From CBCPMX01 sp965120355 (lineage in GTDB: Bacteria > Bacillota > Clostridia > Oscillospirales > Oscillospiraceae), in the NCBI GenBank assembly GCA_965120355.1, contig CBCPMX010000117.1:1-9693 (forward strand): DNA of 9,693 nt, given 5' to 3'. A program made the position numbers and the translations under genes. This document shows positions 1 through 6,545 of this stretch, piece after piece. The number at the start of each line of letters is the position of its first letter. Positions within the stretch are counted from its first letter, which is position 1. The notes beneath the pieces are model-generated. The model worked only from the letters and a program-made list of their open reading frames with translations. It did no database searches and was not told where the DNA came from.

Positions 1-26
1 CCGCAGCTGTCTGAAAGCAGCTGCGG
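1..26 (-). terminator. Hairpin downstream of iscR, possible terminator
   Basis: A perfect 9-bp inverted repeat, CCGCAGCTG (1-9) and CAGCTGCGG (18-26), encloses an 8-nt loop. It lies 47 bp beyond the iscR stop codon in the direction of iscR transcription. The T-run that would prove an intrinsic terminator would fall outside the window, so this is only a candidate. Confidence 0.4.
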
Positions 27-72
27 CTGCCGCGGCATGTCCATGCAGCCATACTCTGCACAGGGGCCGCCG

Positions 73-510
73 TTACCGGTCCGGAAACGAAAAGCACTGA
101 TTTTCAGGCAATTCCATCAGATCCGCCAGAGAAATGCCATCCAGAAAGCTGTTGATCAAATCGTCTAGTTTTTTCCACATCGGCAGTGTGTGGCAGGTGT
201 CCCGCCGGGAGCACTGTACCTCTTCCCGCTCCAGGCAGGACACCGGCGCCAAGCCGTCCTCCGTCAGCCGCAAAACCTGTCCAACAGAGTAGTCTTCCGG
301 CGGCATAGTCAGGCGGTATCCACCGCCTTTGCCCCGCATTCCGGACAGGAGCTGACTGCGCACCAGAATCTTCAGGATGCTCTCCAGGTACTTTTCAGAG
401 ATTTCCTGCCGTTGGGCAATCTCCTTCAAGGGCACGTAGCCCTCCGACTGGTGCTCCGCCAAATCAATGAGCACCCGCAGCGCATAGCGCCCTTTTGTCG
501 ATACCATCAT
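73..510 (-). CDS. iscR: Rrf2-family transcription regulator, IscR-type [2Fe-2S] sensor
   Basis: A 145-residue cytoplasmic DNA-binding protein of the Rrf2 family. An N-terminal winged helix-turn-helix covers about residues 5-70, with the family signature STKGRYALR near the start and MRGKGGGYRL at the wing. A cysteine cluster follows at C92, C100 and C106 (C-X7-C-X5-C), with H107 beside it. E. coli IscR uses three cysteines and a histidine in this region to hold a [2Fe-2S] cluster, so this protein should be a cluster-sensing IscR rather than a CymR-like cysteine regulator. The spacing C-X7-C differs from the E. coli C-X5-C. The start at 510 is chosen because AGGAGG (518-523) is 7 nt from it; the ATG at 516 would touch the ribosome site. 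It is transcribed away from nifS, iscU and mnmA and probably represses both directions. Confidence 0.9.
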   Translation of the reverse strand: MMVSTKGRYALRVLIDLAEHQSEGYVPLKEIAQRQEISEKYLESILKILVRSQLLSGMRGKGGGYRLTMPPEDYSVGQVLRLTEDGLAPVSCLEREEVQCSRRDTCHTLPMWKKLDDLINSFLDGISLADLMELPENQCFSFPDR

Positions 511-536
511 AGACATCCCTCCTGTTTATGTTTTTA

Positions 537-561
537 CCTATTATACCTGTTCTTTAGTAGG
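537..561. promoter_or_regulatory. Candidate IscR operator in the iscR promoter
   Basis: An imperfect dyad, CCTATTA (537-543), 11 bp, TAGTAGG (555-561), matches at six of seven arm positions. It fills the space between the -35 and -10 boxes of the iscR promoter, where a bound dimer would block polymerase. Its half-site CCTATT is the same as in the second dyad at 592-613. Assignment to IscR is inferred from position and shared arms. Confidence 0.5.
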
Positions 562-568
562 AAATCAA
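540..568 (-). promoter_or_regulatory. Sigma-A promoter of iscR
   Basis: On the minus strand TTGATT (568-563) is followed after exactly 17 bp by TATAAT (545-540). Transcription would start near 533, giving a leader of about 20 nt that contains the AGGAGG ribosome site. Confidence 0.8.
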
Positions 569-591
569 TGCGCGTTCGCATCCATTTTTTC

Positions 592-613
592 CAATAGGCC
601 AGCTACCCTATTG
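592..613. promoter_or_regulatory. Candidate IscR operator at the nifS promoter
   Basis: A perfect 7-bp inverted repeat, CAATAGG (592-598) and CCTATTG (607-613), is separated by 8 bp. The right arm overlaps the first bases of the nifS -35 box (611-616), a typical place for a repressor site. The arm shares CCTATT with the dyad in the iscR promoter. The binding protein is inferred, not shown. Confidence 0.55.
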
Positions 614-639
614 ACAAGCAGGTGGCGGCGGGGTATAAT
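611..639 (+). promoter_or_regulatory. Consensus sigma-A promoter of the nifS-iscU-mnmA operon
   Basis: TTGACA (611-616), a 17-bp spacer and TATAAT (634-639) match the sigma-A consensus at all twelve positions. Such a perfect promoter for a housekeeping cluster operon suggests that output is set mainly by repression. Confidence 0.9.
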
Positions 640-681
640 GCCTATAACCTAGCTGTTTAATATGTTTAAGGAGCATCTTGT

Positions 682-1866
682 ATGATCTATGCTGACAATG
701 CGGCCACCACAAAACTCAGCCGAACCGCCGCAGAAACCATGTTTAAAGCCATGAAGACTCTCTATGGCAATCCCTCCAGCCTCCACTCCATTGGCCAGCA
801 GGCCGCCGGAGCTCTGGCACACGCCCGGCAGACCATGGCCACGGGCCTGGGCTGTGACCCGCAGGAGATTTATTTCACCTCCGGCGGCAGCGAATCCGAT
901 AATCAAGCCCTGCGCTCTGCTGCCGCCATTGGCCGCCGGGCCGGGAAACTGCACATCCTCTCCACCGCCATTGAGCATCACGCCGTACTCCACACGCTCG
1001 ACCGCCTAAAAGAAGAAGGGTTTGAGGTGGAGCTGCTGCCGGTGTCCCCGGAGGGTCTTGTGACGGTCCAGCAGGTGGCGGACGCCATCCGGGAAGACAC
1101 CTGTCTTGTGAGCGTCATGTACGCCAACAATGAGATTGGCACAATTCAACCCATTGCTGAAATTGGGCAGCTGTGCAGCCAGCGGGGCATCCTGTTCCAT
1201 ACCGATGCTGTCCAGGCCGCCGGGCACCTTCCTATCGACGTCCGGGCCCAGCACATTGACCTGCTCTCTCTCTCGGCACACAAGTTTCACGGGCCCAAGG
1301 GCGTGGGACTGCTATATGCCCGGAAGGGCGTTCCCCTGACCACGCTCATTGAAGGCGGCGCACAGGAACGGGGCAAACGGGGCGGTACTGAAAATCTGCC
1401 CGCCATCATCGGAATGTCCGCGGCGTTCAAAGGCTCCCTGCGTACCATGACAGAAAATGAAGCCAAAGTGCAGGCGCTGCGGGACCGGCTCATTGCCGGT
1501 TTGGAACAAATCCCGCACAGCGCCCTCAACGGCGCCCGGGAGCCACGGCTGGCCAACAACGTCAACTTCTGCTTCGAGGGCATCGAAGGCGAAAGCCTGC
1601 TTCTGCTGCTGGACGAACGGGGCATCTGCGCCTCCTCCGGCTCCGCCTGTACCTCCGGGTCTCTGGATCCCAGCCATGTCCTGCTGGCCATTGGACGCCC
1701 CCATGAGGTGGCCCACGGCTCCCTGCGGCTGACCCTAAGCGCCGAAAATACCGCCGCGGAAGTGGATTATATCATCTACTGCGTCCATCAGGTGGTCTCC
1801 CGGCTCCGGAATATGTCCCCAGTTTGGAAAGACCTGGAGTCTGGCAAAAAACAGTTTCTACTCTGA
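682..1866 (+). CDS. nifS: Cysteine desulfurase, NifS/IscS family
   Basis: A 394-residue PLP-dependent class V aminotransferase-fold enzyme that takes sulfur from L-cysteine as an enzyme persulfide, leaving alanine. The active site is intact: H99 (IEHHAV) to stack on PLP, D175 (HTDAVQ), the Schiff-base lysine K201 in SAHKFHGPKG, and the persulfide cysteine C323 in the loop SSGSACTSG. This longer loop marks group I (NifS/IscS) rather than group II (SufS). The N-terminus MIYADNAATT is standard, and AAGGAG (668-673) sits 8 nt before the ATG. It is first in an operon with iscU (18-bp gap) and mnmA, so its sulfur likely goes to both cluster assembly and tRNA thiolation. The symbol iscS would serve equally well. 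Confidence 0.96.
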   Translation: MIYADNAATTKLSRTAAETMFKAMKTLYGNPSSLHSIGQQAAGALAHARQTMATGLGCDPQEIYFTSGGSESDNQALRSAAAIGRRAGKLHILSTAIEHHAVLHTLDRLKEEGFEVELLPVSPEGLVTVQQVADAIREDTCLVSVMYANNEIGTIQPIAEIGQLCSQRGILFHTDAVQAAGHLPIDVRAQHIDLLSLSAHKFHGPKGVGLLYARKGVPLTTLIEGGAQERGKRGGTENLPAIIGMSAAFKGSLRTMTENEAKVQALRDRLIAGLEQIPHSALNGAREPRLANNVNFCFEGIEGESLLLLLDERGICASSGSACTSGSLDPSHVLLAIGRPHEVAHGSLRLTLSAENTAAEVDYIIYCVHQVVSRLRNMSPVWKDLESGKKQFLL

Positions 1867-1884
1867 GAAAGAAGGGCGAAAACA

Positions 1885-2319
1885 ATGGCACTTTACAGTC
1901 CAACCGTCATGGATCATTTCCGCAATCCCCGCAACGTCGGCTCCATAGAAAACGCTGACGGAATCGGCGAGGTGGGCAACGCCAAGTGCGGCGACATTAT
2001 GAAGATTTATCTGAAGATCGACAACGACATCATCACCGATGTCAAATTTGAAACCTTCGGATGCGGCAGCGCCATTGCCTCCAGCTCCATGGCCACCGAG
2101 ATGATCAAAGGCAAGCCCCTGTCCGAGGCCATGCAGTTGACCAACAAAGCCGTAGCGGAGGCCCTGGACGGGCTGCCCGCCCACAAGCTCCACTGCTCCG
2201 TTTTGGCCGAAGAGGCCATCAAGGCCGCCATCAAAGACTACTATGACAAACACGGGATCGCCTATTCCGCCGCCGAGTTCCCGGACTGCAGTTCCTGCGA
2301 CCATGGCTGCGCCCTGTAA
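1885..2319 (+). CDS. iscU: Iron-sulfur cluster assembly scaffold, IscU/NifU N-terminal type
   Basis: A 144-residue single-domain scaffold on which [2Fe-2S] and [4Fe-4S] clusters are built with sulfur from NifS. The cluster ligands are present: C35 with D37 (NAKCGD), C60 (FGCGSAIASSS) and H103-C104 (LHCSVLAEEAI). There is no C-terminal NifU thioredoxin-like domain. An unusual short tail after residue 130 carries C135, C138 and C142 (CSSCDHGCAL), which could be an extra metal-binding or redox motif. GAAGGG (1871-1876) precedes the ATG by 8 nt. The last 17 bases overlap mnmA. No hscA, hscB, iscA or ferredoxin gene follows, as is usual for minimal clostridial Isc systems. Confidence 0.95.
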   Translation: MALYSPTVMDHFRNPRNVGSIENADGIGEVGNAKCGDIMKIYLKIDNDIITDVKFETFGCGSAIASSSMATEMIKGKPLSEAMQLTNKAVAEALDGLPAHKLHCSVLAEEAIKAAIKDYYDKHGIAYSAAEFPDCSSCDHGCAL

Positions 2320-3388
2320 GGCTCTGATCGCCATGAGCGGCGGCGTAGATTCCAGCGTCGCCGCCTATCTGACCTTGCAGGAGGGCTTCCAGTGCATCGG
2401 CGCTACCATGAAGCTGCTGCCCAACACATCTGAAAGCGGCTGTTGCTCTCTGGACGATGTGGAAGACGCCCGGCGGGTCGCCCAACGCCTGGGGTTCCCC
2501 TTCTATGTATTTAACTTCACGGCAGACTTCCGAGACCGGGTCATGACCCCCTTTGCGGAAAGCTACCTGCGGGGCGAAACCCCCAATCCCTGCATCGCCT
2601 GCAACCGATTTTTGAAGTTTGACCGGCTGCTGCGCCGTGCGCGGGAATTGGGATGCACAAAGTTGGTGACGGGGCACTACGCCCGCATTGTGCCCCAGGA
2701 CGGCCGATATCTTCTGAAAACCGCCCTGGACGCTGCCAAAGATCAGAGCTATTTCCTCTGTCACATGACGCAGGACCAGCTGGCCCATACCCAATTCCCC
2801 CTGGGTGCGCTGCACAAAAGCGAAACGCGGGCGCTGGCGGAAGCGCTTGGCCTATGCAATGCCCGCAAGCGGGACAGCCAGGACATCTGCTTTGTCCCCG
2901 ACGGCGATTACCTCCGTTTTCTGGAGGACTTCACCGGCACGCCGTCCACGCCCGGCGATCTGCTGGACATGGACGGCCAGGTCATCGGACAGCACCGCGG
3001 CGCGGCGGGATATACGTTGGGCCAGCGGCGCGGTCTGGGCTTTGCGGCGGGCACAAAAGTATACGTCTGCGGCAAATCCATGGCCGACAACACCGTCACC
3101 CTTGGCCCGGAAACAGCGCTCTATTCCAGCGCGTTGATCGCCGATGACTGCAACTGGATCCCCTTTGACCGTCTTGACGGCCCCCTGCAGGTCCAGGCCA
3201 AGACCCGCAGCCGTCAGACGCCGCAGGACGCCACAGTCCGTCAGCAGGAAGACGGCAGCATCCTGCTGACCTTCGATCAGCCTCAGCGGGCCGTGACGCC
3301 GGGACAGACCGTGGCGCTTTACGACGGCGACCTGGTGCTGGGCGGCGGCACCATCCGCCGGACAGTTAGCGCCGCCCAGCCGTCCTGA
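2303..3388 (+). CDS. mnmA: tRNA-specific 2-thiouridylase MnmA
   Basis: A 361-residue PP-loop ATPase that adenylates and thiolates C2 of wobble U34 in tRNAs for Lys, Glu and Gln. The ATP loop MSGGVDSSVAAY begins at residue 11. C97 and C100 form NPCIACNRFLKF, KDQSYFL begins at 146, and the second catalytic cysteine is C196 in SQDICFVPDGDY. A C-terminal beta-barrel tRNA-binding part completes a normal family length. The start at 2303, inside the end of iscU, gives the usual short strand (KALIA) before the PP-loop. It has no good ribosome site, so translational coupling to iscU is likely. An ATG at 2333 is possible but would remove that first strand. An in-frame extension to 2243 adds unrelated residues. 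Its place after nifS and iscU suggests direct sulfur supply from NifS. Confidence 0.95.
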   Translation: MAAPCKALIAMSGGVDSSVAAYLTLQEGFQCIGATMKLLPNTSESGCCSLDDVEDARRVAQRLGFPFYVFNFTADFRDRVMTPFAESYLRGETPNPCIACNRFLKFDRLLRRARELGCTKLVTGHYARIVPQDGRYLLKTALDAAKDQSYFLCHMTQDQLAHTQFPLGALHKSETRALAEALGLCNARKRDSQDICFVPDGDYLRFLEDFTGTPSTPGDLLDMDGQVIGQHRGAAGYTLGQRRGLGFAAGTKVYVCGKSMADNTVTLGPETALYSSALIADDCNWIPFDRLDGPLQVQAKTRSRQTPQDATVRQQEDGSILLTFDQPQRAVTPGQTVALYDGDLVLGGGTIRRTVSAAQPS

Positions 3389-3420
3389 ATCGCAGCTGCA
3401 TTTCCAGCCTTTTATAAATG

Positions 3421-3455
3421 ACGCCCCGCAAACCCGAATCGGGTTTGCGGGGCGT
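3421..3455. terminator. Shared hairpin between convergent mnmA and pyrG
   Basis: ACGCCCCGCAAACCC (3421-3435) is perfectly repeated in inverse at 3441-3455 around the loop GAATC. It is placed 32 bp after the mnmA stop and 14 bp after the pyrG stop, so it can end both transcripts. The T-tracts on either side are short and interrupted, so termination may depend mostly on the very stable stem. Confidence 0.8.
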
Positions 3456-3469
3456 GAGCATTTCTCCCG

Positions 3470-5071
3470 TTATTCCGCATATTCCGCCGCGGCGCGAATA
3501 AATTCGCGGAACAGCGGATGTGCGCGGTTTGGACGGCTCTTCAGCTCCGGATGGAACTGCCCGGCCACAAACCAGGGGTGATCCTTCAACTCGATCATTT
3601 CCACCAGATGACCGTCCGGGGACAGGCCCGACAGCACCAGGCCCTTTTCCGTCAGCGCTTCGCGGTACTCGTTATTGAACTCATAGCGGTGCCGGTGCCG
3701 CTCGTGGATCTCGTCGGTTCCATAAATGCGTGCCGCCAGGGTCCCCGCTGCCAAACGGCAGGGATAGCTGCCAAGACGCATGGTGCCGCCTTTGGCCGTC
3801 ACCCCCATCTGTTCCGGCATCAGGTCGATCACCGGATGGGTCGTTTTCGGGTCCAGCTCGCTGGAATGGGCATCTGTCATACCGCAGACATGGCGTGCAA
3901 ACTCCACCACCGCCATCTGCATGCCAAGACAAATTCCCAAAAACGGCACCTTGTGCTCCCGGGCATACCGAATCGCGGAGATCTTTCCCTCGATTCCACG
4001 GTCGCCAAAGCCGCCCGGCACCAGCACGCCATGACAGCCACGCAGAACGACAGAAACATTCTCATCCGTGACCGTCTCGGAATCCACCCACTGGATGTCT
4101 ACTTTCCGCTCATTCTCAATGCCTCCGTGAGTCAGAGCCTCCACCACAGAGAGATATGCGTCATGCAGTCCCACATATTTGCCAACCAACGCAATTTTTA
4201 CGGTTCCCTTGGGATTTTTGGCCCGATAGACCATGGTGGCCCATTCCGTCAAATCCGGCATATGGCAGATCAGCCCCAGACGGCGCACCACCACATCGGT
4301 CAGTCCCTCCCGCTCCAGCATCAGCGGCACCTCGTACAACACATCCGCCGTCAAATTGGGAATCGCGTTTTCTACAGGGATATTGCAGAACAGAGAAATT
4401 TTTTCAAGAATGTCCTTGGGGATTTTTTCGTCGCTGCGGCACATGATCACGTCGGGCTGAATCCCAAGGCTCAGGAGTTCTTTCGCCGAGTGCTGGGTAG
4501 GCTTGGACTTCAGTTCCCCGGTACCGGGGATTGCTACAATCAGCGAAACATGGATGAACATGACGTTCTGACGCCCCTGTTCCGCCGCCACCTGCCGGAT
4601 AGACTCCAAAAACGGCTGGGACTCGATATCGCCCACGGTACCGCCGATCTCCACAATGGCCACATCCGTCTCCGGCGTATCCAGCGAATAGATGCGGCGC
4701 TTGATTTCGCCGGTGATGTGCGGAATAATCTGGACAGTGCCGCCCAAATAATCACCCCGCCGCTCCCGGTTCAGGACGTCCCAGTAAATCTTGCCGGAGG
4801 AAACGGAGGAGTTATAGTCCAGATTTTCATCAATAAACCGTTCATAGTGGCCCAAATCCAAATCCGTTTCCGCGCCGTCGTCGGTGACAAACACCTCGCC
4901 ATGCTGATAAGGACTCATCGTCCCCGGATCCACATTGAGATACGGGTCCAATTTCTGCACCTTGACCCGCAGGCCCCGCTGCTTCAGGAGCCGTCCCAGA
5001 GATGCCGCAGTAATGCCCTTGCCCAGGCCGGACACAACGCCGCCTGTCACAAATATGTATTTCATTGCCAT
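3470..5071 (-). CDS. pyrG: CTP synthase (glutamine hydrolysing)
   Basis: A 533-residue cytoplasmic enzyme that makes CTP from UTP, ATP and glutamine, the last step of pyrimidine nucleotide synthesis. The N-terminal synthetase domain (about 1-267) begins MAMKYIFVTGG with the P-loop GGVVSGLGKG, K18 included. The C-terminal class I glutamine amidotransferase domain has GGFGDRGIEGK, the nucleophile C381 in FLGICLGMQ, and H507 with E509 in GQFHPELKSRP, so the triad is complete. The start at 5071 is chosen because AGGGAGG (5086-5080) lies 8 nt upstream; an in-frame extension to 5104 would add 11 non-conserved residues. It is monocistronic here, with its own promoter, and converges on mnmA. I see no attenuator of the Bacillus pyrG type in the leader. 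Confidence 0.98.
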   Translation of the reverse strand: MAMKYIFVTGGVVSGLGKGITAASLGRLLKQRGLRVKVQKLDPYLNVDPGTMSPYQHGEVFVTDDGAETDLDLGHYERFIDENLDYNSSVSSGKIYWDVLNRERRGDYLGGTVQIIPHITGEIKRRIYSLDTPETDVAIVEIGGTVGDIESQPFLESIRQVAAEQGRQNVMFIHVSLIVAIPGTGELKSKPTQHSAKELLSLGIQPDVIMCRSDEKIPKDILEKISLFCNIPVENAIPNLTADVLYEVPLMLEREGLTDVVVRRLGLICHMPDLTEWATMVYRAKNPKGTVKIALVGKYVGLHDAYLSVVEALTHGGIENERKVDIQWVDSETVTDENVSVVLRGCHGVLVPGGFGDRGIEGKISAIRYAREHKVPFLGICLGMQMAVVEFARHVCGMTDAHSSELDPKTTHPVIDLMPEQMGVTAKGGTMRLGSYPCRLAAGTLAARIYGTDEIHERHRHRYEFNNEYREALTEKGLVLSGLSPDGHLVEMIELKDHPWFVAGQFHPELKSRPNRAHPLFREFIRAAAEYAE

Positions 5072-5164
5072 ACTCCATTCCTCCCTGCGCGACGCCCTTG
5101 TCAAACGCTCACAAACTCAACCACACACGCTTACACAAAGCGCAGCAAATTCAAATGACACTTC

Positions 5165-5193
5165 ATTGTACACTGCCTTTTGCAGGGCGTCAA
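5165..5193 (-). promoter_or_regulatory. Sigma-A promoter of pyrG
   Basis: On the minus strand TTGACG (5193-5188), a 17-bp spacer and TACAAT (5170-5165) form a near-consensus promoter. Transcription should begin around 5158, leaving an 87-nt leader before the pyrG ATG. The start region does not show the GGGC used for CTP-sensitive reiterative transcription in Bacillus subtilis, and no intrinsic terminator lies in the leader. Confidence 0.75.
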
Positions 5194-5229
5194 TAGAAAA
5201 ATTGCATAAAAGGGCGGTCTGGCCCCTTT
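5194..5229 (-). terminator. Weak terminator-like hairpin upstream of the pyrG promoter
   Basis: On the minus strand AAAGGG (5229-5224) and CCCTTT (5214-5209) form a 6-bp stem with a 9-nt loop, followed by TTATGCAATTTTTC. It would stop read-through from gpr just before pyrG begins. The stem is short and the first T-run is broken, so the call is tentative. Confidence 0.3.
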
Positions 5230-5286
5230 GTTTCATTCCCTGTCTGTATGCCGCCGGCTGTCGACGTAACACCCAGAATTACACGG

Positions 5287-5405
5287 TTATTTTTCTTTTA
5301 TTCATTCTTTATTCATATTTCTTCGTTGCCTTTGCGCAAACCTGTGGAAAAAGGACGCTTTGAAACTCAAAAGTTTTTCACATTGTCCACAGGTTTGTGC
5401 ACAGG
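5287..5405. other. Structured intergenic element with DnaA-box-like sites and an AT-rich tract
   Basis: The 383-bp gap between gpr and pyrG has no plausible gene. In its distal part are four 9-mers, each one mismatch from the DnaA box TTATNCACA: TTTTCCACA on the minus strand (5351-5343), TTTTTCACA (5374-5382), TTGTCCACA (5383-5391) and TTGTGCACA (5395-5403). CACAGGTTT occurs three times: directly at 5388 and 5400, and inverted at 5338-5346. A 16-bp inverted repeat with one G-T pair joins 5333-5348 to 5386-5401. A T-rich tract (5287-5323) lies on the pyrG side. This resembles a DnaA-binding or unwinding region, but its role is unknown and no replication gene is nearby. Confidence 0.45.
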
Positions 5406-5454
5406 TTTTTAAGTTTCTTTAATTTGGAAATTCTGCATAGCCGGTTAACATAAG

Positions 5455-6330
5455 TCATCCAACATAAGCTGACATTTCCGCAAAGTCCAGAGACGGCTGC
5501 AGTGCCAGATTGATTCCCCATCCCACCACGCGGCTGACTGCGGCCACACTGGCATCAATATAGGTCGGCGTCACAATCAGCCCCGCTGCCCGCTCTGCCA
5601 GCCCGGGCAAATCTTCTCCGCACAGATCCCGAGCCAAGGTTGCCGCCTCCACCACTGTCGGGACCCCTACGGCAATGACCGGCGCCCCCAGGGATGCCCG
5701 GTCGAAGGCGGCCCGCCGGTTGCCGATCCCCGAGCCGGGAACAATCCCGGTATCGCTCAGCTGAATGGTACGGCACAGCCGTGCTGTCTCCCGGGCGGCC
5801 AAGGCATCAATGACGACCACTACATCCGGCTTCACCACTTCGGCCAACGCCTGTACCGTCTCCGCACTCTCCACGCCGGTGGACGCCAAAACCCCGGGCG
5901 CCATAGCCGCGACACTGTTCATCGCCCCAAACAGCTCGGAAAAGCGCTGCCGCAGATGACGGGTCACCAGCACTGACCGGAGTGCCAATGGGCCCACCGC
6001 ATCCGGCGTAACGCTCTGATTACCCAGCCCCACCACCAAGGCGCTGTGCCATTGTTCCGGCAGCAGTGCGGCCAGCTGTGTTCCCAGGGCCTCAGCGGCC
6101 TGTTCTGCCTGGTCCCGAAGCTGGGCGTCGGTGAAAGATAATGTCACATAGCGGCCCGCTGGCTTGCCCAAGGCTTCCTCTCCCCGCTGGTCCAGAATTT
6201 CCACCAAATGCAGGCCAATGCCCCCTTCCTGCCACTGTCTGGCTCGGACGCCGGGCAACTCTGTCGTCTCCCCCGCATTCTGCTGCCAAAGGGCATGGGC
6301 CTCCATGGCCAGATCGGTCCGAATATTCAT
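5455..6330 (-). CDS. gpr: Spore germination protease GPR
   Basis: A 291-residue aspartic-type protease (MEROPS family A25) made in the forespore, which degrades small acid-soluble spore proteins during germination. The two aspartates reported as essential in Bacillus megaterium GPR correspond to D110 (SVTPDAVGP) and D175 (VVIDALAARE). Also conserved are VVGLGN, PGVLASTG, SDTGIVPGSGIGNRR and GVPTVV. The self-processing motif RTDLAMEA lies at residues 4-11, so the propeptide would be only about 6 residues against about 15 in Bacillus. A stretch of roughly 60 residues before the C-terminal LIVTPTYID part of the Bacillus protein is also absent. The start at 6330 is chosen from AGAGG ending 8 nt upstream; ATG 6336 is an alternative. 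A dyad CAAAGC-4-GCTTTG (6360-6375) lies in the upstream region. A forespore sigma-G promoter is expected, but I could not identify one convincingly. Confidence 0.93.
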   Translation of the reverse strand: MNIRTDLAMEAHALWQQNAGETTELPGVRARQWQEGGIGLHLVEILDQRGEEALGKPAGRYVTLSFTDAQLRDQAEQAAEALGTQLAALLPEQWHSALVVGLGNQSVTPDAVGPLALRSVLVTRHLRQRFSELFGAMNSVAAMAPGVLASTGVESAETVQALAEVVKPDVVVVIDALAARETARLCRTIQLSDTGIVPGSGIGNRRAAFDRASLGAPVIAVGVPTVVEAATLARDLCGEDLPGLAERAAGLIVTPTYIDASVAAVSRVVGWGINLALQPSLDFAEMSAYVG

Positions 6331-6408
6331 CTCCATCACCTCTGAAAGATATTGTTTTCCAAAGCCGCCGCTTTGATGCAAAAAGTTTTCGGAAAGTGAA
6401 AAAAAAAC

Positions 6409-6437
6409 TTGATTTTATCGAAACGAGCGAGTATAAT
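6409..6437 (+). promoter_or_regulatory. Sigma-A promoter of rpsT
   Basis: TTGATT (6409-6414), a 17-bp spacer and TATAAT (6432-6437) form a strong promoter. A run of nine A residues (6399-6407) just upstream of the -35 box may act as an UP element, as expected for a ribosomal protein gene. Transcription should begin near 6444. Confidence 0.85.
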
Positions 6438-6445
6438 AAATGAAC

Positions 6446-6506
6446 GCATGGGGACGTTATGCCCATTGAATCTGTCTGAGTTGCCCGTATTCTGGGCGTT
6501 TTCAGA
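6446..6506 (+). promoter_or_regulatory. Possible structured leader of rpsT mRNA
   Basis: The roughly 100-nt rpsT leader can form two hairpins. The first pairs ATGGG (6448-6452) with CCCAT (6462-6466), or alternatively GCAT (6446-6449) with ATGC (6459-6462). The second is two-part: TCTGA (6475-6479) with TCAGA (6502-6506) and, inside, GCCC (6483-6486) with GGGC (6494-6497). Ribosomal protein leaders often bind their own product; S20 autoregulation is known in E. coli. Whether this leader does so is inference. Confidence 0.4.
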
Positions 6507-6545
6507 GATGCCAACGAGAATTTTTTGATGGAGGAGGTGTTTTCA

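Noticed and set aside
2243..2302. Upstream in-frame extension of mnmA
   Set aside because: It would overlap most of the conserved iscU end, adds proline-rich residues absent from the MnmA family, and lacks a ribosome site.
3518..5158. A long open frame of 546 codons on the plus strand opposite pyrG
   Set aside because: It lies wholly antisense to a complete, well-conserved CTP synthase, has no ribosome site or recognisable motif, and follows from the codon composition of pyrG.
5072..5164. CTP-responsive attenuator of the Bacillus pyrG type
   Set aside because: The predicted transcript start lacks the required GGGC, and the leader contains no intrinsic terminator hairpin.
5287..5405. Chromosomal origin oriC
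   Set aside because: DnaA-like boxes and an AT-rich tract are present, but every box has one mismatch and none of dnaA, dnaN, recF, rpmH or other origin neighbours is in the window. It is kept only as a structured element of unknown role.
6331..6410. A sigma-G promoter for gpr (GCATC-like and CAATATC-like boxes on the minus strand)
   Set aside because: The spacing is about 20 bp and the matches are weak, so I could not support a feature although such a promoter is expected.
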